From assembly GCA_951828385.1 (NCBI GenBank), contig OX639973.1, positions 5,447,200-5,511,199 on the forward strand: a stretch of 64,000 nt of DNA. The letters are read 5' to 3'. The notes under the pieces were generated by a model. That model did no database searches. It was not told the origin of the DNA and saw only the letters and a program-made list of their open reading frames with translations. Position 1 is the stretch's first letter, and every line of letters starts with the position of its first letter. Source of the DNA: an uncultured Poribacteria bacterium. GTDB taxonomy: Bacteria; Poribacteria; WGA-4E; WGA-3G. A program made the translations under genes and the position numbers. Shown here in pieces: positions 44,139-52,831 of this stretch.

Positions 44139-45536
44139 TCAGGCGCGCAGACCTTTCCCTAAAATTGCGACGTAAGTGGGTGTATTGGCTGAATCAATAT
44201 AGCGTTCAACCTGCCACGCTGTTCCCTCAAGAATGTCCTCAAGCTCCGCCTTTGAGACAAACAGATAATCAAACCACTGCGTGGTATATTCCCGATAATG
44301 GACTCGCAGTCGCAATTGCCCACTCATGCGCCCGTGATCTCGGTTAAACTGATGATAGGCTAAGTGGCAAGGATCCGCTGTTTGATACGGATCCAGCGTC
44401 TCAACGATAATCTTCGCAGAATCGCTCGTCATCGCAGCAAACCTGCCCAACAACGATCGGGTGCGTATGGAACTTCCGACAAACCCGAAATTACGTCCCA
44501 TCATGAGAATTGTGTCAAAGATACCCGTCTCAGGACTTAACCCAGCGACAGGCATGACACGTGCGTTTTTGAGTCCACGGCGTTGACACGTCTCAATGGC
44601 TAATGACGAATTATCAATCCCCAAAACACCGTGTCCTTGCTCTTGAAGATAGAGAGCGTGCCGCCCTGCAGCGCAGCCAATATCTAAAACGTGTCCTGTG
44701 GCATGGTCCATAGCGAGTTTTTGATGTTCAGCCCAATCCTCATATTCAGCAAAATAGTCACGAGGTCCAAGACAGTTCGACTCAGAGCTTTTATCAATAA
44801 GCCCAGCTTCCCGCTCCACAATTTCGACGTTTTCTCGACCATTGTGATAATCTGAAAACATCTGTCCATGGGCATCTAAAATGTCAATTAGCATTTTATT
44901 TCTCCTTGATATGCTGGTTGTCTCATTTGGATTGCTCCCCTCAACAGACAATCGGAAACTATTGGAGGTGTGTTCAATCGCCTCGGCATGCTTCTTTAAC
45001 CGCTTCCGTGCGCGGCTCAACCGACTTTTAATCGTGCTGAGAGATACCCCCAACAGTTTGCTGATTTCCTCGTAACTCAGTTCAGCAAGGTAGTAAAGGG
45101 TTATCACCGTCCGGTCGCTCTCTCGGAGTTCGCCGAGGAGATTTTCAATTAAGGCACGAAGCGATTCTTTTCCCGCGTCCTTGTGCTGTTGCGTTATATA
45201 ATCAGAATAACACAATGCCGAAAGTTCTTCCAGATCGGTTGAGGTTAGCGACTGCTGTTGCGGTTGAGCGGCTTGTTTTCGGAGCCACGTCACGCAAAGG
45301 TTGTTGGCGATAACATAGAGCCAGTTTGCAAATCGGTCCGGGTGTGTCAATGTGGCGAGCTTCTGATACGCCGTGAGGAAAACCTCCTGCGTAATGTCTT
45401 CTGCTATGTGAAAATCGCCGATTTTTCGCCATGCCAGCGCGTGAATCTGTGATCGATATTTCTCAACCAAAACGGCAAAAGCATCCTGATCGCCTTTTAG
45501 AGTGCGTTGAACCAATTTATCGTCGCTATGTTGCAT
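44139..45536 (-). CDS. ECF sigma factor fused to SAM-dependent methyltransferase
   Basis: 465 residues from ATG 45536 (GGAGGTG upstream). Residues 1-200 are an ECF sigma factor (DAFAVLVEKYRSQIHALAWR, HIAEDITQEVF, SDRTVITLYYLAELSYEEI, STIKSRLSRARKRL). Residues about 215-465 are a class I methyltransferase (HVLDIGCAAGRHALYLQ, VLGIDNSS). Between them, ATG 44894 is preceded by AAGGAG at 7 nt, so the methyltransferase could also be made alone. No in-frame stop separates the parts, so fusion is the direct reading. The substrate of the methyltransferase is unknown. Confidence 0.85.
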   Translation of the reverse strand: MQHSDDKLVQRTLKGDQDAFAVLVEKYRSQIHALAWRKIGDFHIAEDITQEVFLTAYQKLATLTHPDRFANWLYVIANNLCVTWLRKQAAQPQQQSLTSTDLEELSALCYSDYITQQHKDAGKESLRALIENLLGELRESDRTVITLYYLAELSYEEISKLLGVSLSTIKSRLSRARKRLKKHAEAIEHTSNSFRLSVEGSNPNETTSISRRNKMLIDILDAHGQMFSDYHNGRENVEIVEREAGLIDKSSESNCLGPRDYFAEYEDWAEHQKLAMDHATGHVLDIGCAAGRHALYLQEQGHGVLGIDNSSLAIETCQRRGLKNARVMPVAGLSPETGIFDTILMMGRNFGFVGSSIRTRSLLGRFAAMTSDSAKIIVETLDPYQTADPCHLAYHQFNRDHGRMSGQLRLRVHYREYTTQWFDYLFVSKAELEDILEGTAWQVERYIDSANTPTYVAILGKGLRA

Positions 45537-45571
45537 CGGGCACCTCCACAAGAAATCTGTCTTCTGTGATT

Positions 45572-45602
45572 AAAGACGAAAATTGGGGGTCAAAAAGTTG
45601 CA
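45572..45602 (-). promoter_or_regulatory. ECF-type promoter of the sigma-methyltransferase gene
   Basis: On the minus strand TGCAAC, 18 nt, then CGTCTTTAAT; the AAC and CGTC boxes are the usual ECF promoter signature. About 36 nt separate its end from the ATG. A near-copy lies in front of the second sigma gene (51764-51793). Confidence 0.65.
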
Positions 45603-45743
45603 CCTTTGAAAAAAAAATGCGTTTTTTGTAAATAACACGCATGCGTCCGTAGCAGTGTCTCCCAAACGGCGCATAGCATTCGGAGGGATTTACAGAGCCA
45701 TTCAATTCTCCATTTTCCGATCGAATCTTCACCACCAGGACCG

Positions 45744-45768
45744 GTAGGTGCGGTTTCCTAACCGCACC
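45744..45768. repeat. Palindromic GTAGG repeat, GGTGCGGTT/AACCGCACC stem
   Basis: A 9-bp perfect stem with TCCT loop, preceded by GTAG, in the 400-nt gap between the sigma-methyltransferase promoter and the DUF433 gene. The rest of the gap (45603-45939) holds sequence duplicated at 51.7-51.9 kb and A+T-rich bases; no gene seen. Confidence 0.65.
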
Positions 45769-45939
45769 GACTCCTGAAAAAAAGACGTGAAATCCAATAA
45801 TTTCTTAAAATTGAATGCCTCAGGAGGGATTTATAACACATCTTGATATTTTCCCAAAAACATGTTACCTTATAGACATACAATGAAACGTGGTTATAGA
45901 CAGAGACAACCGACAACATATAAGGAGGAGAAATGAGTC

Positions 45940-46155
45940 ATGAAGAAAGAACAGATTGTCTCCCAAGATCCACACGTGATGCACGGCACCTTAGTTTTCG
46001 CTGGCACTCGCGTGCCAGTTGAAAGCCTGATTCAACACCTTGTTGCTGGCGACTCGCTTGATATATTCCTTGGCGATTTCCCGACAGTCTCGCGTGAACA
46101 GACAGTGGCTTATTTGCAAATGACTCTGGAGTTCGCTGATGCGCGTGTTGCTTGA
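45940..46155 (+). CDS. DUF433-family antitoxin
   Basis: 71 residues with AAGGAGG upstream. Core is HGTLVFAGTRVPVESLIQHL with a C-terminal helix REQTVAYLQMTLEFADARV, as in DUF433 proteins, which are antitoxin-like DNA binders paired with DUF5615 PIN-like toxins. The toxin gene here overlaps its 3' end but is truncated. Confidence 0.8.
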   Translation: MKKEQIVSQDPHVMHGTLVFAGTRVPVESLIQHLVAGDSLDIFLGDFPTVSREQTVAYLQMTLEFADARVA

Positions 46156-46231
46156 TGAGCATCTACCTCACAGACTGAGACAACTTTTCGCCGCCCCAAT
46201 TTATGATACCTCCGTTAAAAAAGACTTGTGA
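46139..46231 (+). pseudogene. DUF5615 PIN-like toxin, truncated after about 20 residues
   Basis: ATG 46139 overlaps the DUF433 stop and gives MRVLLDEHLPHRLRQLFAAP, the N-terminus of DUF5615 toxins with its catalytic Asp. The frame then leaves the family and stops 10 codons later. A full member is about 120 residues. Same relic with the same breakpoint at 52886. Confidence 0.75.
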
Positions 46232-46315
46232 AATTCGCAAACTCTCATTGAATTGATATATCCGCAGAAACATCTATGGAATTTAAAAACAGAAGGGCAG
46301 ACATAATGCCTCCCA

Positions 46316-46585
46316 CTACAATACGAAATGTTCGGACATCCACACTAAATCTGTGCTGTGAAATTCAGACGACATCCCAGGCTGTTCTTGAATAGGCGGT
46401 GTAAATGAGGGCTGTGGAACGACCTCCCCCGCTTCCTGTAGCCCTTCAATATGAAACTCAATGGCTTCGGCAATCAATGTGCGCACTTCTTCCAATGTTT
46501 CACCGACAACACCGCATCCTGGGAGATCCGGGGCATAAGCACCATAATTGTTTTCGCCTTTTTCAAAAATAACAACATATTCCAT
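46316..46585 (-). CDS. HicB-like antitoxin (orphan)
   Basis: 89 residues with AAGGAAA before the ATG. MEYVVIFEKGENNYGAYAPD, then PGCGVVGETLEEVRTLIAEA is the HicB partial-RNase-H fold. No HicA toxin is encoded next to it; the downstream reading frame is a shadow. The C-terminal tail (after PPIQEQPG) is unusual in sequence. Confidence 0.8.
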   Translation of the reverse strand: MEYVVIFEKGENNYGAYAPDLPGCGVVGETLEEVRTLIAEAIEFHIEGLQEAGEVVPQPSFTPPIQEQPGMSSEFHSTDLVWMSEHFVL

Positions 46586-46653
46586 AAGGTTTCCTTTCCC
46601 GAATACTTTCTGTAATTATAGCACCCACTGGCATCAAATACAAAAAAAACACA

Positions 46654-47364
46654 CTAACAAACGGCACAAATATCTCGTACCCGATCAGCCACCTCTGATG
46701 GATGATACAACACTGGATAGCCTGCCGCTCGACGCATCACAATATCCTCTCCAAGTAGGTCTGTGTGCTGACGGAGAAACCACGCGGCGCAAAACGGCAA
46801 CATCCCGACCTGTGCTGCACCTCGAAGTTCGTCGCTATTGCCGTCGCCTATGAATATGCAGTCTGAAGGCGCAACGCCTAAATTCTTACATGCGTGTTGA
46901 TAGATGTCAGGGTCGGGTTTAACCATTCCTACCGCATGAGAGAATATTGTCACTTCAAAAAAGGGTCCCAAAGGGCTATTTGCTCAATCCAAGACTTCAG
47001 AACCATCGGTATTACTGATGAGACCGAGCCTAATACCTGAAGTAGCAATTTCATTGAGCATATCAAGAATTTCGGGTTCTACATGACGCAGATGCACCGC
47101 AAAAGCGGAATGGCGACGCTCAGCGAGTGTCTTAATAGTGTTTTCAGGAGATTTACCGCCAAGCTTCCGAACGATATAACGTAGAGACGCTGCATAGTCT
47201 AATTGTCCTGTACATCGTGCTGGTCGATGATTCACATATTCCCGCTGAAAATTCTCTACAGGCAACTGTAAGGTCTGTGCGACTTCGGTGATTGAAGGGT
47301 GTCCCGCGTCAAATTCTGAGACGAGTGTTTCAAATAAATCAAAGATGACAATCTTCACAGCCAA
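46654..47364 (-). pseudogene. HAD-superfamily hydrolase interrupted by an in-frame TGA
   Basis: From TTG 47364 (AGGAG 7 nt upstream) the frame gives IVIFDLFETLVSEF (nucleophile Asp) and RLGLISNTDGSEVLD, then TGA at 46986-46984. It continues in the same frame as ANSPLGPFFEVTIFSHAVGM, then VKPDPDIYQHACKNL and CIFIGDGNSDELRGA, the remaining HAD motifs. The family normally has Trp here, so TGG to TGA is the simplest explanation. Best read as a nonsense-mutated gene. A paralogue lies immediately upstream. Confidence 0.75.
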
Positions 47365-47425
47365 TTCTAAACTCCTATGTTAATGCTTATTGATGTTGAT
47401 TAGAAGGAATTACAAGACAGACATT

Positions 47426-48160
47426 TTACTGTATTAGCAACTCAGAAAGTTTGGTGATTGCCCTCACATCAGGCGTGAATTCTGCTTGTTCTAAATTGTG
47501 TGTATTAACGCTGAAGTCAAACGCATTGCCCTCGTTCTCCCTTTGTATCAGTATTGGAACAAGACCTGCAGCGCGGGCGGCTATGATGTCATCTTCTGTG
47601 TCGCCGACATAAATGACTTCTTCGGGTTTCATTCGAGTCTGTTCAAGAGCCGAGTCAAATATTCTCGGATCCGGTTTTTTGATGCCCACTTCAGCGGAAA
47701 TAACAACTGAATCAAAATGGGGTGTAAGACCGAGCGTGTTGAGAACCGAATGGACGTGTGGCGGATGGTCGAAATTTGAAACGAGGGCAAGTTTTTTGGA
47801 GCGATGGAGCGTATGCAGGACATGGTGTGCTTCAGGATCGAGCGATATATGTGCTTGCCAAGCATTGGCGACTTTATTGGCTATCACTGTTATATCTTCA
47901 GGAGTGGGGTTCAGTTTTAAATCGAAGCAGAGATTTTGGATACGTTGTTCAAACACTGTCAAATTAGGGTGTAGCGGCGTTGGTTCGCTTTTACTATAAA
48001 ACTGATCGCAAGCTTCAGCGAGTGATTCAATGGAGTGGGTGGATCCTCGCAAACTGAGCTGCTCATGCAGTGCATTTAACCAATCAGACCATGCGACATC
48101 CATATTTCCGTACACCAAGAGTGTGCCGTATAAATCAAAGAAGATCCCGTTAATTGCCAT
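47426..48160 (-). CDS. HAD-superfamily hydrolase (YjjG/phosphatase-like)
   Basis: 244 residues from ATG 48160 (a second ATG at 48172 is possible). GIFFDLYGTLLVYGN is motif I; KLALVSNFDHPPHVHSVLNT is motif II; VGIKKPDPRIFDSAL carries motif III Lys; EVIYVGDTEDDIIAARAAG is motif IV. The cap domain suggests a small-molecule phosphatase. It pairs with the interrupted HAD gene on its 3' side. Confidence 0.85.
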   Translation of the reverse strand: MAINGIFFDLYGTLLVYGNMDVAWSDWLNALHEQLSLRGSTHSIESLAEACDQFYSKSEPTPLHPNLTVFEQRIQNLCFDLKLNPTPEDITVIANKVANAWQAHISLDPEAHHVLHTLHRSKKLALVSNFDHPPHVHSVLNTLGLTPHFDSVVISAEVGIKKPDPRIFDSALEQTRMKPEEVIYVGDTEDDIIAARAAGLVPILIQRENEGNAFDFSVNTHNLEQAEFTPDVRAITKLSELLIQ

Positions 48161-48205
48161 TTTCAGATGCATCCCCCAAAGATAGATTCAGTTGCTGAAC
48201 CTCTT

Positions 48206-50281
48206 TCAATTAAACTGTGCGAACCCCGGCAGACTCGGCTCAAAAAGGTAAGCCAACTTCGCAAACACAGCCCGATCCCCCGGTAGGCTATTGACAACCA
48301 CAAAGAAAAAATGGCTTTCCGGCGTAAACTCGTAGTCGAAGATCGAATTGAAATTGTAGGTGATCTCATTTCGCATCCGCTCATCTACACGTTCAACGTA
48401 AATTCGCCAGCCGATTTTTTGCGTAAATTGGTAATTGCTGCGGAGCCGGAAAATAAGCGTATTTCGGTGTGTACGCCAAAAGAAGTTATCGAGATCCAGA
48501 TCGATCGTGAACTTCCCGAAAAGATTGACACCGCCAGAGAAACTGGTGAACCGATTGAATTCGTCGCGACGGGTGCCGAACCGATTGAGAACCGACAATT
48601 GCCCCCATGGTGCCTGATAATCAATATCTGCTCTGATGAACTTGGTATCAAAAAGTTGACCGACCTCGCGAAGCCGACCGAACCCACCGGCAGTGAAAAA
48701 GTTAAACCGCCCGATATCAATGTAGAAACGCGACTCGCTCAATCGTTCCCGTAGCAACCTTTGCGCATTGGTTTGGTAAAAATGGCGCGTATCCACCCAA
48801 AAAGATTCCACGAAATGCGCCGATGGAAACTCATACCTATACCTGAGCCGTGCGCGCGCCCGGCGGAACGCCTCCTCCTCAAGCCCCATTTCGTTGGGAC
48901 GAAAGCCGTCCTGAATATCTTCAAGTTGAACCTCGCCAAGCCAACCCTCGTGAATCCATTCCATGGCGGTGTGGTATGCCCAGTGCATCTCGCCATCAAC
49001 CCAATCTACGGCATATTGCGACGCTGCAGTCAAGTCTCGATGCAATCCAAATCGCCCATTCAGCGACAGGAGTGCGACATCTCGATCCGCTTGGTGTTTG
49101 TGGATGCCCATCGCGCCGATGACAGCCCGCTCACCGATGTCGTGATTAATCCGTCCGGCTAAGAGATTCACCTGTTTTTTCTCATCCCCGTCATAACGAT
49201 CAATCATCTTGCCGTAAGTATTAATGACAGCGAAATTAGAACCACCGATCCTGCCTGTCGTTTTCGCACCCACATCAATCTCTTGGACGCGCCGCGTATA
49301 GAACAAATCCAGCGGTAACTCAAACAACTCAGCACCCTCCCTGAAAAACGGACGACGTTCTGGAAGGAATAACTCGCGGTCGCTTGAGATATTAATTTGC
49401 GTCGGATCGCTCTCCAACTGTGAAAAATCGGGATTCAGCGTCACATTTGAGGTGAGATGCGTTGAAATCGGAAGGATAAAGTCTAACCCGCCATCAAGGT
49501 CGTTGGGACGATCCACAAGCGCGCGATAACTGCCGTAGGGAAGAATCCCAAGTTTCTGCTCCGTTTTAACTCTTCCTAAATTCAGTCCAGTCAAATCGCC
49601 ATACTCTGAGACGCGTGAGAAAAAAGCCGTCTTTGCCCATGAATGGGATTGACCGTTTATCGGACGCACCCGCCAAAAGTTAACGCCCCAGGTGGTATCT
49701 GCCCGATTAAAACGGACCTCACGAAACGGGATCGCAAACTCCGCTGTCCAATGATCGGCGTGTTTCTTGACTTTCGCCTCCCACTTTGCGTCCCAACTCA
49801 TGTCGAAAGCACTTTCATTGCCGACCCGCTCATCCGTCTGTGTACCGAGCGTATTGATGGCAAAAATATAGCAGTTGCGCTGATCGTGATAGGTATCAAG
49901 CATCACCTCAATACAATCGTTCTGCCAGACTGGAGAATCCCGACGCGTTAGGGTTTCCCGGAGGCTTTTCATGTCTGGCTCCTCGCAGCGCACACCGATA
50001 TAGAGTGTATTTTCATCGTAAAGCACCCGAACCTCGGTGTCTAATTCAGCCGGATGTGTTTCTCCCTCCTTTGCTCGGAAGAAATCGGTTGCGATGTCGG
50101 CATCTTGCCAGACTGTGTCTGTTAAATCTCCATCAATAACGGGCGGATTTTCCACCCAGGTTGCCCGAATGGAGCGGCTTGTATTTTGTTGTGTATTTGC
50201 GAAAAGTGGTGTGGTCCCCAAAAGCAGCATCGGCATCCAAATGAGTGCGCGTGCCCAGCGCACGCGTTCAATTTTTTCCAT
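48206..50281 (-). CDS. DUF5916-family protein 2 (CBM9-like domain plus barrel)
   Basis: 691 residues. Signal peptide (RALIWMPMLLLGTTPLFA), CBM9-like domain (NPPVIDGDLTDTVWQDADIA..), then SDRELFLPERRPFFREGAELF, the family's hallmark, and a beta-barrel C-terminus ending FEPSLPGFAQFN. Same family as the gene at 41175 but in a separate operon. Probably an outer-membrane protein; function unknown. Confidence 0.78.
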   Translation of the reverse strand: MEKIERVRWARALIWMPMLLLGTTPLFANTQQNTSRSIRATWVENPPVIDGDLTDTVWQDADIATDFFRAKEGETHPAELDTEVRVLYDENTLYIGVRCEEPDMKSLRETLTRRDSPVWQNDCIEVMLDTYHDQRNCYIFAINTLGTQTDERVGNESAFDMSWDAKWEAKVKKHADHWTAEFAIPFREVRFNRADTTWGVNFWRVRPINGQSHSWAKTAFFSRVSEYGDLTGLNLGRVKTEQKLGILPYGSYRALVDRPNDLDGGLDFILPISTHLTSNVTLNPDFSQLESDPTQINISSDRELFLPERRPFFREGAELFELPLDLFYTRRVQEIDVGAKTTGRIGGSNFAVINTYGKMIDRYDGDEKKQVNLLAGRINHDIGERAVIGAMGIHKHQADRDVALLSLNGRFGLHRDLTAASQYAVDWVDGEMHWAYHTAMEWIHEGWLGEVQLEDIQDGFRPNEMGLEEEAFRRARARLRYRYEFPSAHFVESFWVDTRHFYQTNAQRLLRERLSESRFYIDIGRFNFFTAGGFGRLREVGQLFDTKFIRADIDYQAPWGQLSVLNRFGTRRDEFNRFTSFSGGVNLFGKFTIDLDLDNFFWRTHRNTLIFRLRSNYQFTQKIGWRIYVERVDERMRNEITYNFNSIFDYEFTPESHFFFVVVNSLPGDRAVFAKLAYLFEPSLPGFAQFN

Positions 50282-50337
50282 TGGCACCTCATTTCCTTTA
50301 CGGCATTTGTTTATAATTACTTAGCAGTTTTGTAAAC

Positions 50338-50463
50338 TATAGTGAATCGTAAAAATAAATAGACACATTCGTGGCACAAACTTCCAGTTTGTGCCAGTCT
50401 GAATGCCTATTATAGGTATTCAGACTGTTTGAGAGTGCCCAATTAATTCTAAACTTTACTATA
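50338..50463. repeat. MITE-like repeat, copy B
   Basis: This has inverted terminal TATAGT/ACTATA, two hairpins: CACAAAC-ttcca-GTTTGTG (50375-50393) and a CAGTCTGAATRCCT palindrome (50395-50427). It is about 85-90% identical by eye to copy A at 12247-12359. It carries no coding sequence and lies between the DUF5916 and Nudix genes. Confidence 0.75.
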
Positions 50464-50527
50464 AATCAAATCTCCTTCATCAGGGTTTAACCCACACCGA
50501 CAAAAATTCATCAGATATTTTAATCCC

Positions 50528-51001
50528 CTAATCTTTCGTTTCTGAGAGTTTACGCATTGCGGCGAGATACAATGCTTTGCTTTGATTCCCGAAGGGGCCT
50601 GGATTAGTCAGATTTTCTGGAAAGTGTGAGAACAAACTCGCTTCACTAACCTCTTCAAGGTCGAGTGGGTTACCTAACGCTTCTATTTCCCCTAAATAAG
50701 CGATGCCCCAGTATTCGAGATCAAACATGAAGCAGTGAATATAACACAGTACTTCAAGATTTTTCAGCGTTGCACCGGTCTCTTCCAAAAGTTCTCGGTG
50801 TGCAGTTTCTTCGGCCGTTTCCCCGGGTTCAGCGCGCCCACCCGGCAGCGTCCAAATGTCGTTATCACGCCATTTGCAGAAGAGTACTTCGTTATCTTGA
50901 TGTGCAAGACAATTGACAAACTCAATTTTCCCTACACCTGCCGGCCGTTCTCCGAAATAGAGTAACATATAGCCATCTTGTTCCTCGATCTTTTGAACCA
51001 T
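50528..51001 (-). CDS. Nudix hydrolase
   Basis: 157 residues with a Nudix box GGRAEPGETAEETAHRELLE plus ETGA, matching GX5EX7REUXEEXGU. Start and length fit a small pyrophosphohydrolase; substrate unknown. It ends at the ribosome-binding region of no other gene and is probably monocistronic. Confidence 0.9.
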   Translation of the reverse strand: MVQKIEEQDGYMLLYFGERPAGVGKIEFVNCLAHQDNEVLFCKWRDNDIWTLPGGRAEPGETAEETAHRELLEETGATLKNLEVLCYIHCFMFDLEYWGIAYLGEIEALGNPLDLEEVSEASLFSHFPENLTNPGPFGNQSKALYLAAMRKLSETKD

Positions 51002-51029
51002 CTTTTTCCTCTCTAAATACGAAAATCTA

Positions 51030-51728
51030 CTATCGGTAGTATTCGGATAAATAGAAACTGCGCGATTTGACTGGACTTAGCTGCATTCCAAAAATTGGGA
51101 ACGCCAAGTTCACCAACAATGTCTCCACGAAATTAAATGATAATCGGAAACTACAAAGCGTTTGTTCAATCGCTTCAGCCTGCTTTTTTAATCGTTTCCG
51201 CGCACGACTCAGACGACTCTTAATTGTATTCTGAGATACCCCCAAAAACTTGCTAATCTCTTCACAGGTCATTTCAGCAAGATAGTAAAGGCGGATCACC
51301 GTACGGTCAGCCTCCCGGAGTTTACTCAAGAGTTTTTGAATCAAGGCGCGCTCCGATTCTTTTCCCGTTTCCTTCCGCTGTTGTGCTATATACTCAGAAT
51401 AACACAATTCTGCAAGCTCTTCCGGATCGATTGACGTTAGCGACTGCTGTTGCGGTTGAGCGGCTTCTCTTCGGAGCCACGTGACGCAGAGGTTGTTGGC
51501 GATAACATAGAGCCATTTTGCGAACCGATTCGGGTGTGTCAGTGTAGCAAGTTTTTGATACGCCGTGAGGAAAACCTCCTGCGTAATATCTTCTGCTATG
51601 TGAAAATCGCCGATTTTTCGCCAAGCAAGCGCGTGAATCTGCGATTGATATTTCTCTACCAGAACAGCAAAAGCACCGTGATCGCCTTTTAGAGTGAGTT
51701 GAACCAACTTGTCATCGCTATATTGCAT
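51030..51728 (-). CDS. ECF sigma factor (stand-alone paralogue)
   Basis: 232 residues. Region 2 and region 4 nearly match the sigma part of the 45 kb fusion (DAFAVLVEKYQSQIHALAWR, DRTVIRLYYLAEMTCEEI, NTIKSRLSRARKRL). After FRLS the sequence differs and ends with an unrelated short tail where the other gene enters its methyltransferase. GGAGGTG precedes the ATG, as in the fusion. Upstream sequence is shared with that gene for about 170 bp, indicating a duplication. Confidence 0.88.
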   Translation of the reverse strand: MQYSDDKLVQLTLKGDHGAFAVLVEKYQSQIHALAWRKIGDFHIAEDITQEVFLTAYQKLATLTHPNRFAKWLYVIANNLCVTWLRREAAQPQQQSLTSIDPEELAELCYSEYIAQQRKETGKESERALIQKLLSKLREADRTVIRLYYLAEMTCEEISKFLGVSQNTIKSRLSRARKRLKKQAEAIEQTLCSFRLSFNFVETLLVNLAFPIFGMQLSPVKSRSFYLSEYYR

Positions 51729-51763
51729 CGGGCACCTCCATAAAAAATCTGTCTTCTGTGATT

Positions 51764-51793
51764 AAAGACGAAAATTGGGGTCAAAAAGTTGCA
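51764..51793 (-). promoter_or_regulatory. ECF-type promoter of the stand-alone sigma gene
   Basis: On the minus strand TGCAAC, 17 nt, then CGTCTTTAAT. It differs from the copy at 45572 by one base in a C-run, which changes the spacer from 18 to 17. If the sigma factor recognises AAC-N17-CGTC, the two genes may be autoregulated and co-regulated. Confidence 0.65.
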
Positions 51794-51941
51794 CTTTTGG
51801 AAAAAAAACGCGTTTTTTGTAAATAACACGCATGCGTCCATAGTCCATAGCAGTGTCTCCCAAACGGCGCATAGCATTTGGAGGGATTTATATGGAAAAT
51901 TTGGAGAAAGGGAAATTAAAATGATGTTTTTTTGTGAAAGG

Positions 51942-51950
51942 TGTTATAAT
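51942..51950 (+). promoter_or_regulatory. Extended -10 promoter for the UPF0175/PIN pair
   Basis: TGTTATAAT (TGnTATAAT), about 90 nt upstream of the antitoxin gene at 52039. No clear -35 at the usual distance, consistent with an extended -10 promoter. Confidence 0.5.
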
Positions 51951-52038
51951 GTTAGCATAACTATGAGCGGCGTTTTGTAATCAAAAACGAACTACATTTT
52001 GGCGATACGTTTAATACGATACAACAGAGGTAAGAATC

Positions 52039-52323
52039 ATGCTTTCTATCACTTTGGATGTCCCAAGTGAACTTTCAACCCCACTTTCTATTTCCGGCTA
52101 TAATCAAGAGAAACTGACTGAAGAGGCAAAACGGTTGCTTGCGATATCTCTTTTCGAGCGTAACATTCTCTCTTTAGGGCAAGCAGCAAAATTGGCAGAA
52201 CTACACTTATGGGATTTTATTCGACTTCTGAGTCGGGAGGACATCCCGATTGCTGAATACGATGATGAGGAAATCCAACAGGAATTGAAGGCGGTCGCAT
52301 GCTTGACACAACAAACAGAGTAA
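52039..52323 (+). CDS. UPF0175-family antitoxin
   Basis: 94 residues: MLSITLDVPSELSTPLSISG, then LTEEAKRLLAISLFER and LSLGQAAKLAELHLWDFIRL, the UPF0175 pattern with a C-terminal degron-like tail. UPF0175 proteins pair with PIN-like DUF3368 toxins. It overlaps the start of the next gene by 25 nt. Confidence 0.8.
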   Translation: MLSITLDVPSELSTPLSISGYNQEKLTEEAKRLLAISLFERNILSLGQAAKLAELHLWDFIRLLSREDIPIAEYDDEEIQQELKAVACLTQQTE

Positions 52324-52826
52324 CCGATCCAAGCGGGTTGATAGCTGTCGCGGATGCCTCATTTGTAATTGGTATCTCTCTTTGCGAACAGTGGGACACT
52401 TTGAAAGTGCTTGTCGAAACGTTGATCATCGCGGAGGAAGTTTGGGAGGAAGTTGTTGAACGCGGAGAGGAGAAACCGGGTGAAAAAGAGTTACGACAAG
52501 CGACTTTCGTTGACAGACGAACTGTTTCTAACACGTCAGCAGTTACAATGCTAATGGCGACCCTTGATAAAGGAGAGGCTGAAACGCTGGTATTAGCAAC
52601 GGAACTGGATATAATGAACGTGTTTGTTGACGACCTACGCGGGCGAAAAGTTGCCCAATCTTTAGGATTACAAGCAGTCGGTGTAGCAGGTTTCCTTTTG
52701 TTTGCGAAGAAGAAGGGCAAAATTAGAGCGATTCGACCGTTACTACTACAACTCCAACAACAAGGCTTCCGACTCAGCAGTAGGTTGATTGACGCGGTGC
52801 TTGAAGAGGCGGGCGAGACACTTTGA
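52299..52826 (+). CDS. DUF3368 PIN-like toxin
   Basis: 175 residues from a start that overlaps the antitoxin. PIN features: AVADASFVIGISLCEQ (first Asp), IIAEEVWEEVVERG, LDKGEAETLVLATELD and VFVDDLRGRKVAQSLG, with the catalytic acids in place. A ribonuclease toxin is expected. It is the intact TA pair in this window at 52 kb. Confidence 0.8.
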   Translation: MLDTTNRVTDPSGLIAVADASFVIGISLCEQWDTLKVLVETLIIAEEVWEEVVERGEEKPGEKELRQATFVDRRTVSNTSAVTMLMATLDKGEAETLVLATELDIMNVFVDDLRGRKVAQSLGLQAVGVAGFLLFAKKKGKIRAIRPLLLQLQQQGFRLSSRLIDAVLEEAGETL

Positions 52827-52831
52827 AAACT

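Noticed and set aside
46984-47364. Selenocysteine reading of the HAD TGA
   Set aside because: The family has Trp, not Cys, at this position and no SECIS-like hairpin is found at the right distance; a TGG to TGA mutation is simpler.
47613-47999. 128-residue plus-strand frame antisense to the HAD gene
   Set aside because: Shadow of the HAD gene; Ser/Trp/Arg-rich composition and no RBS.
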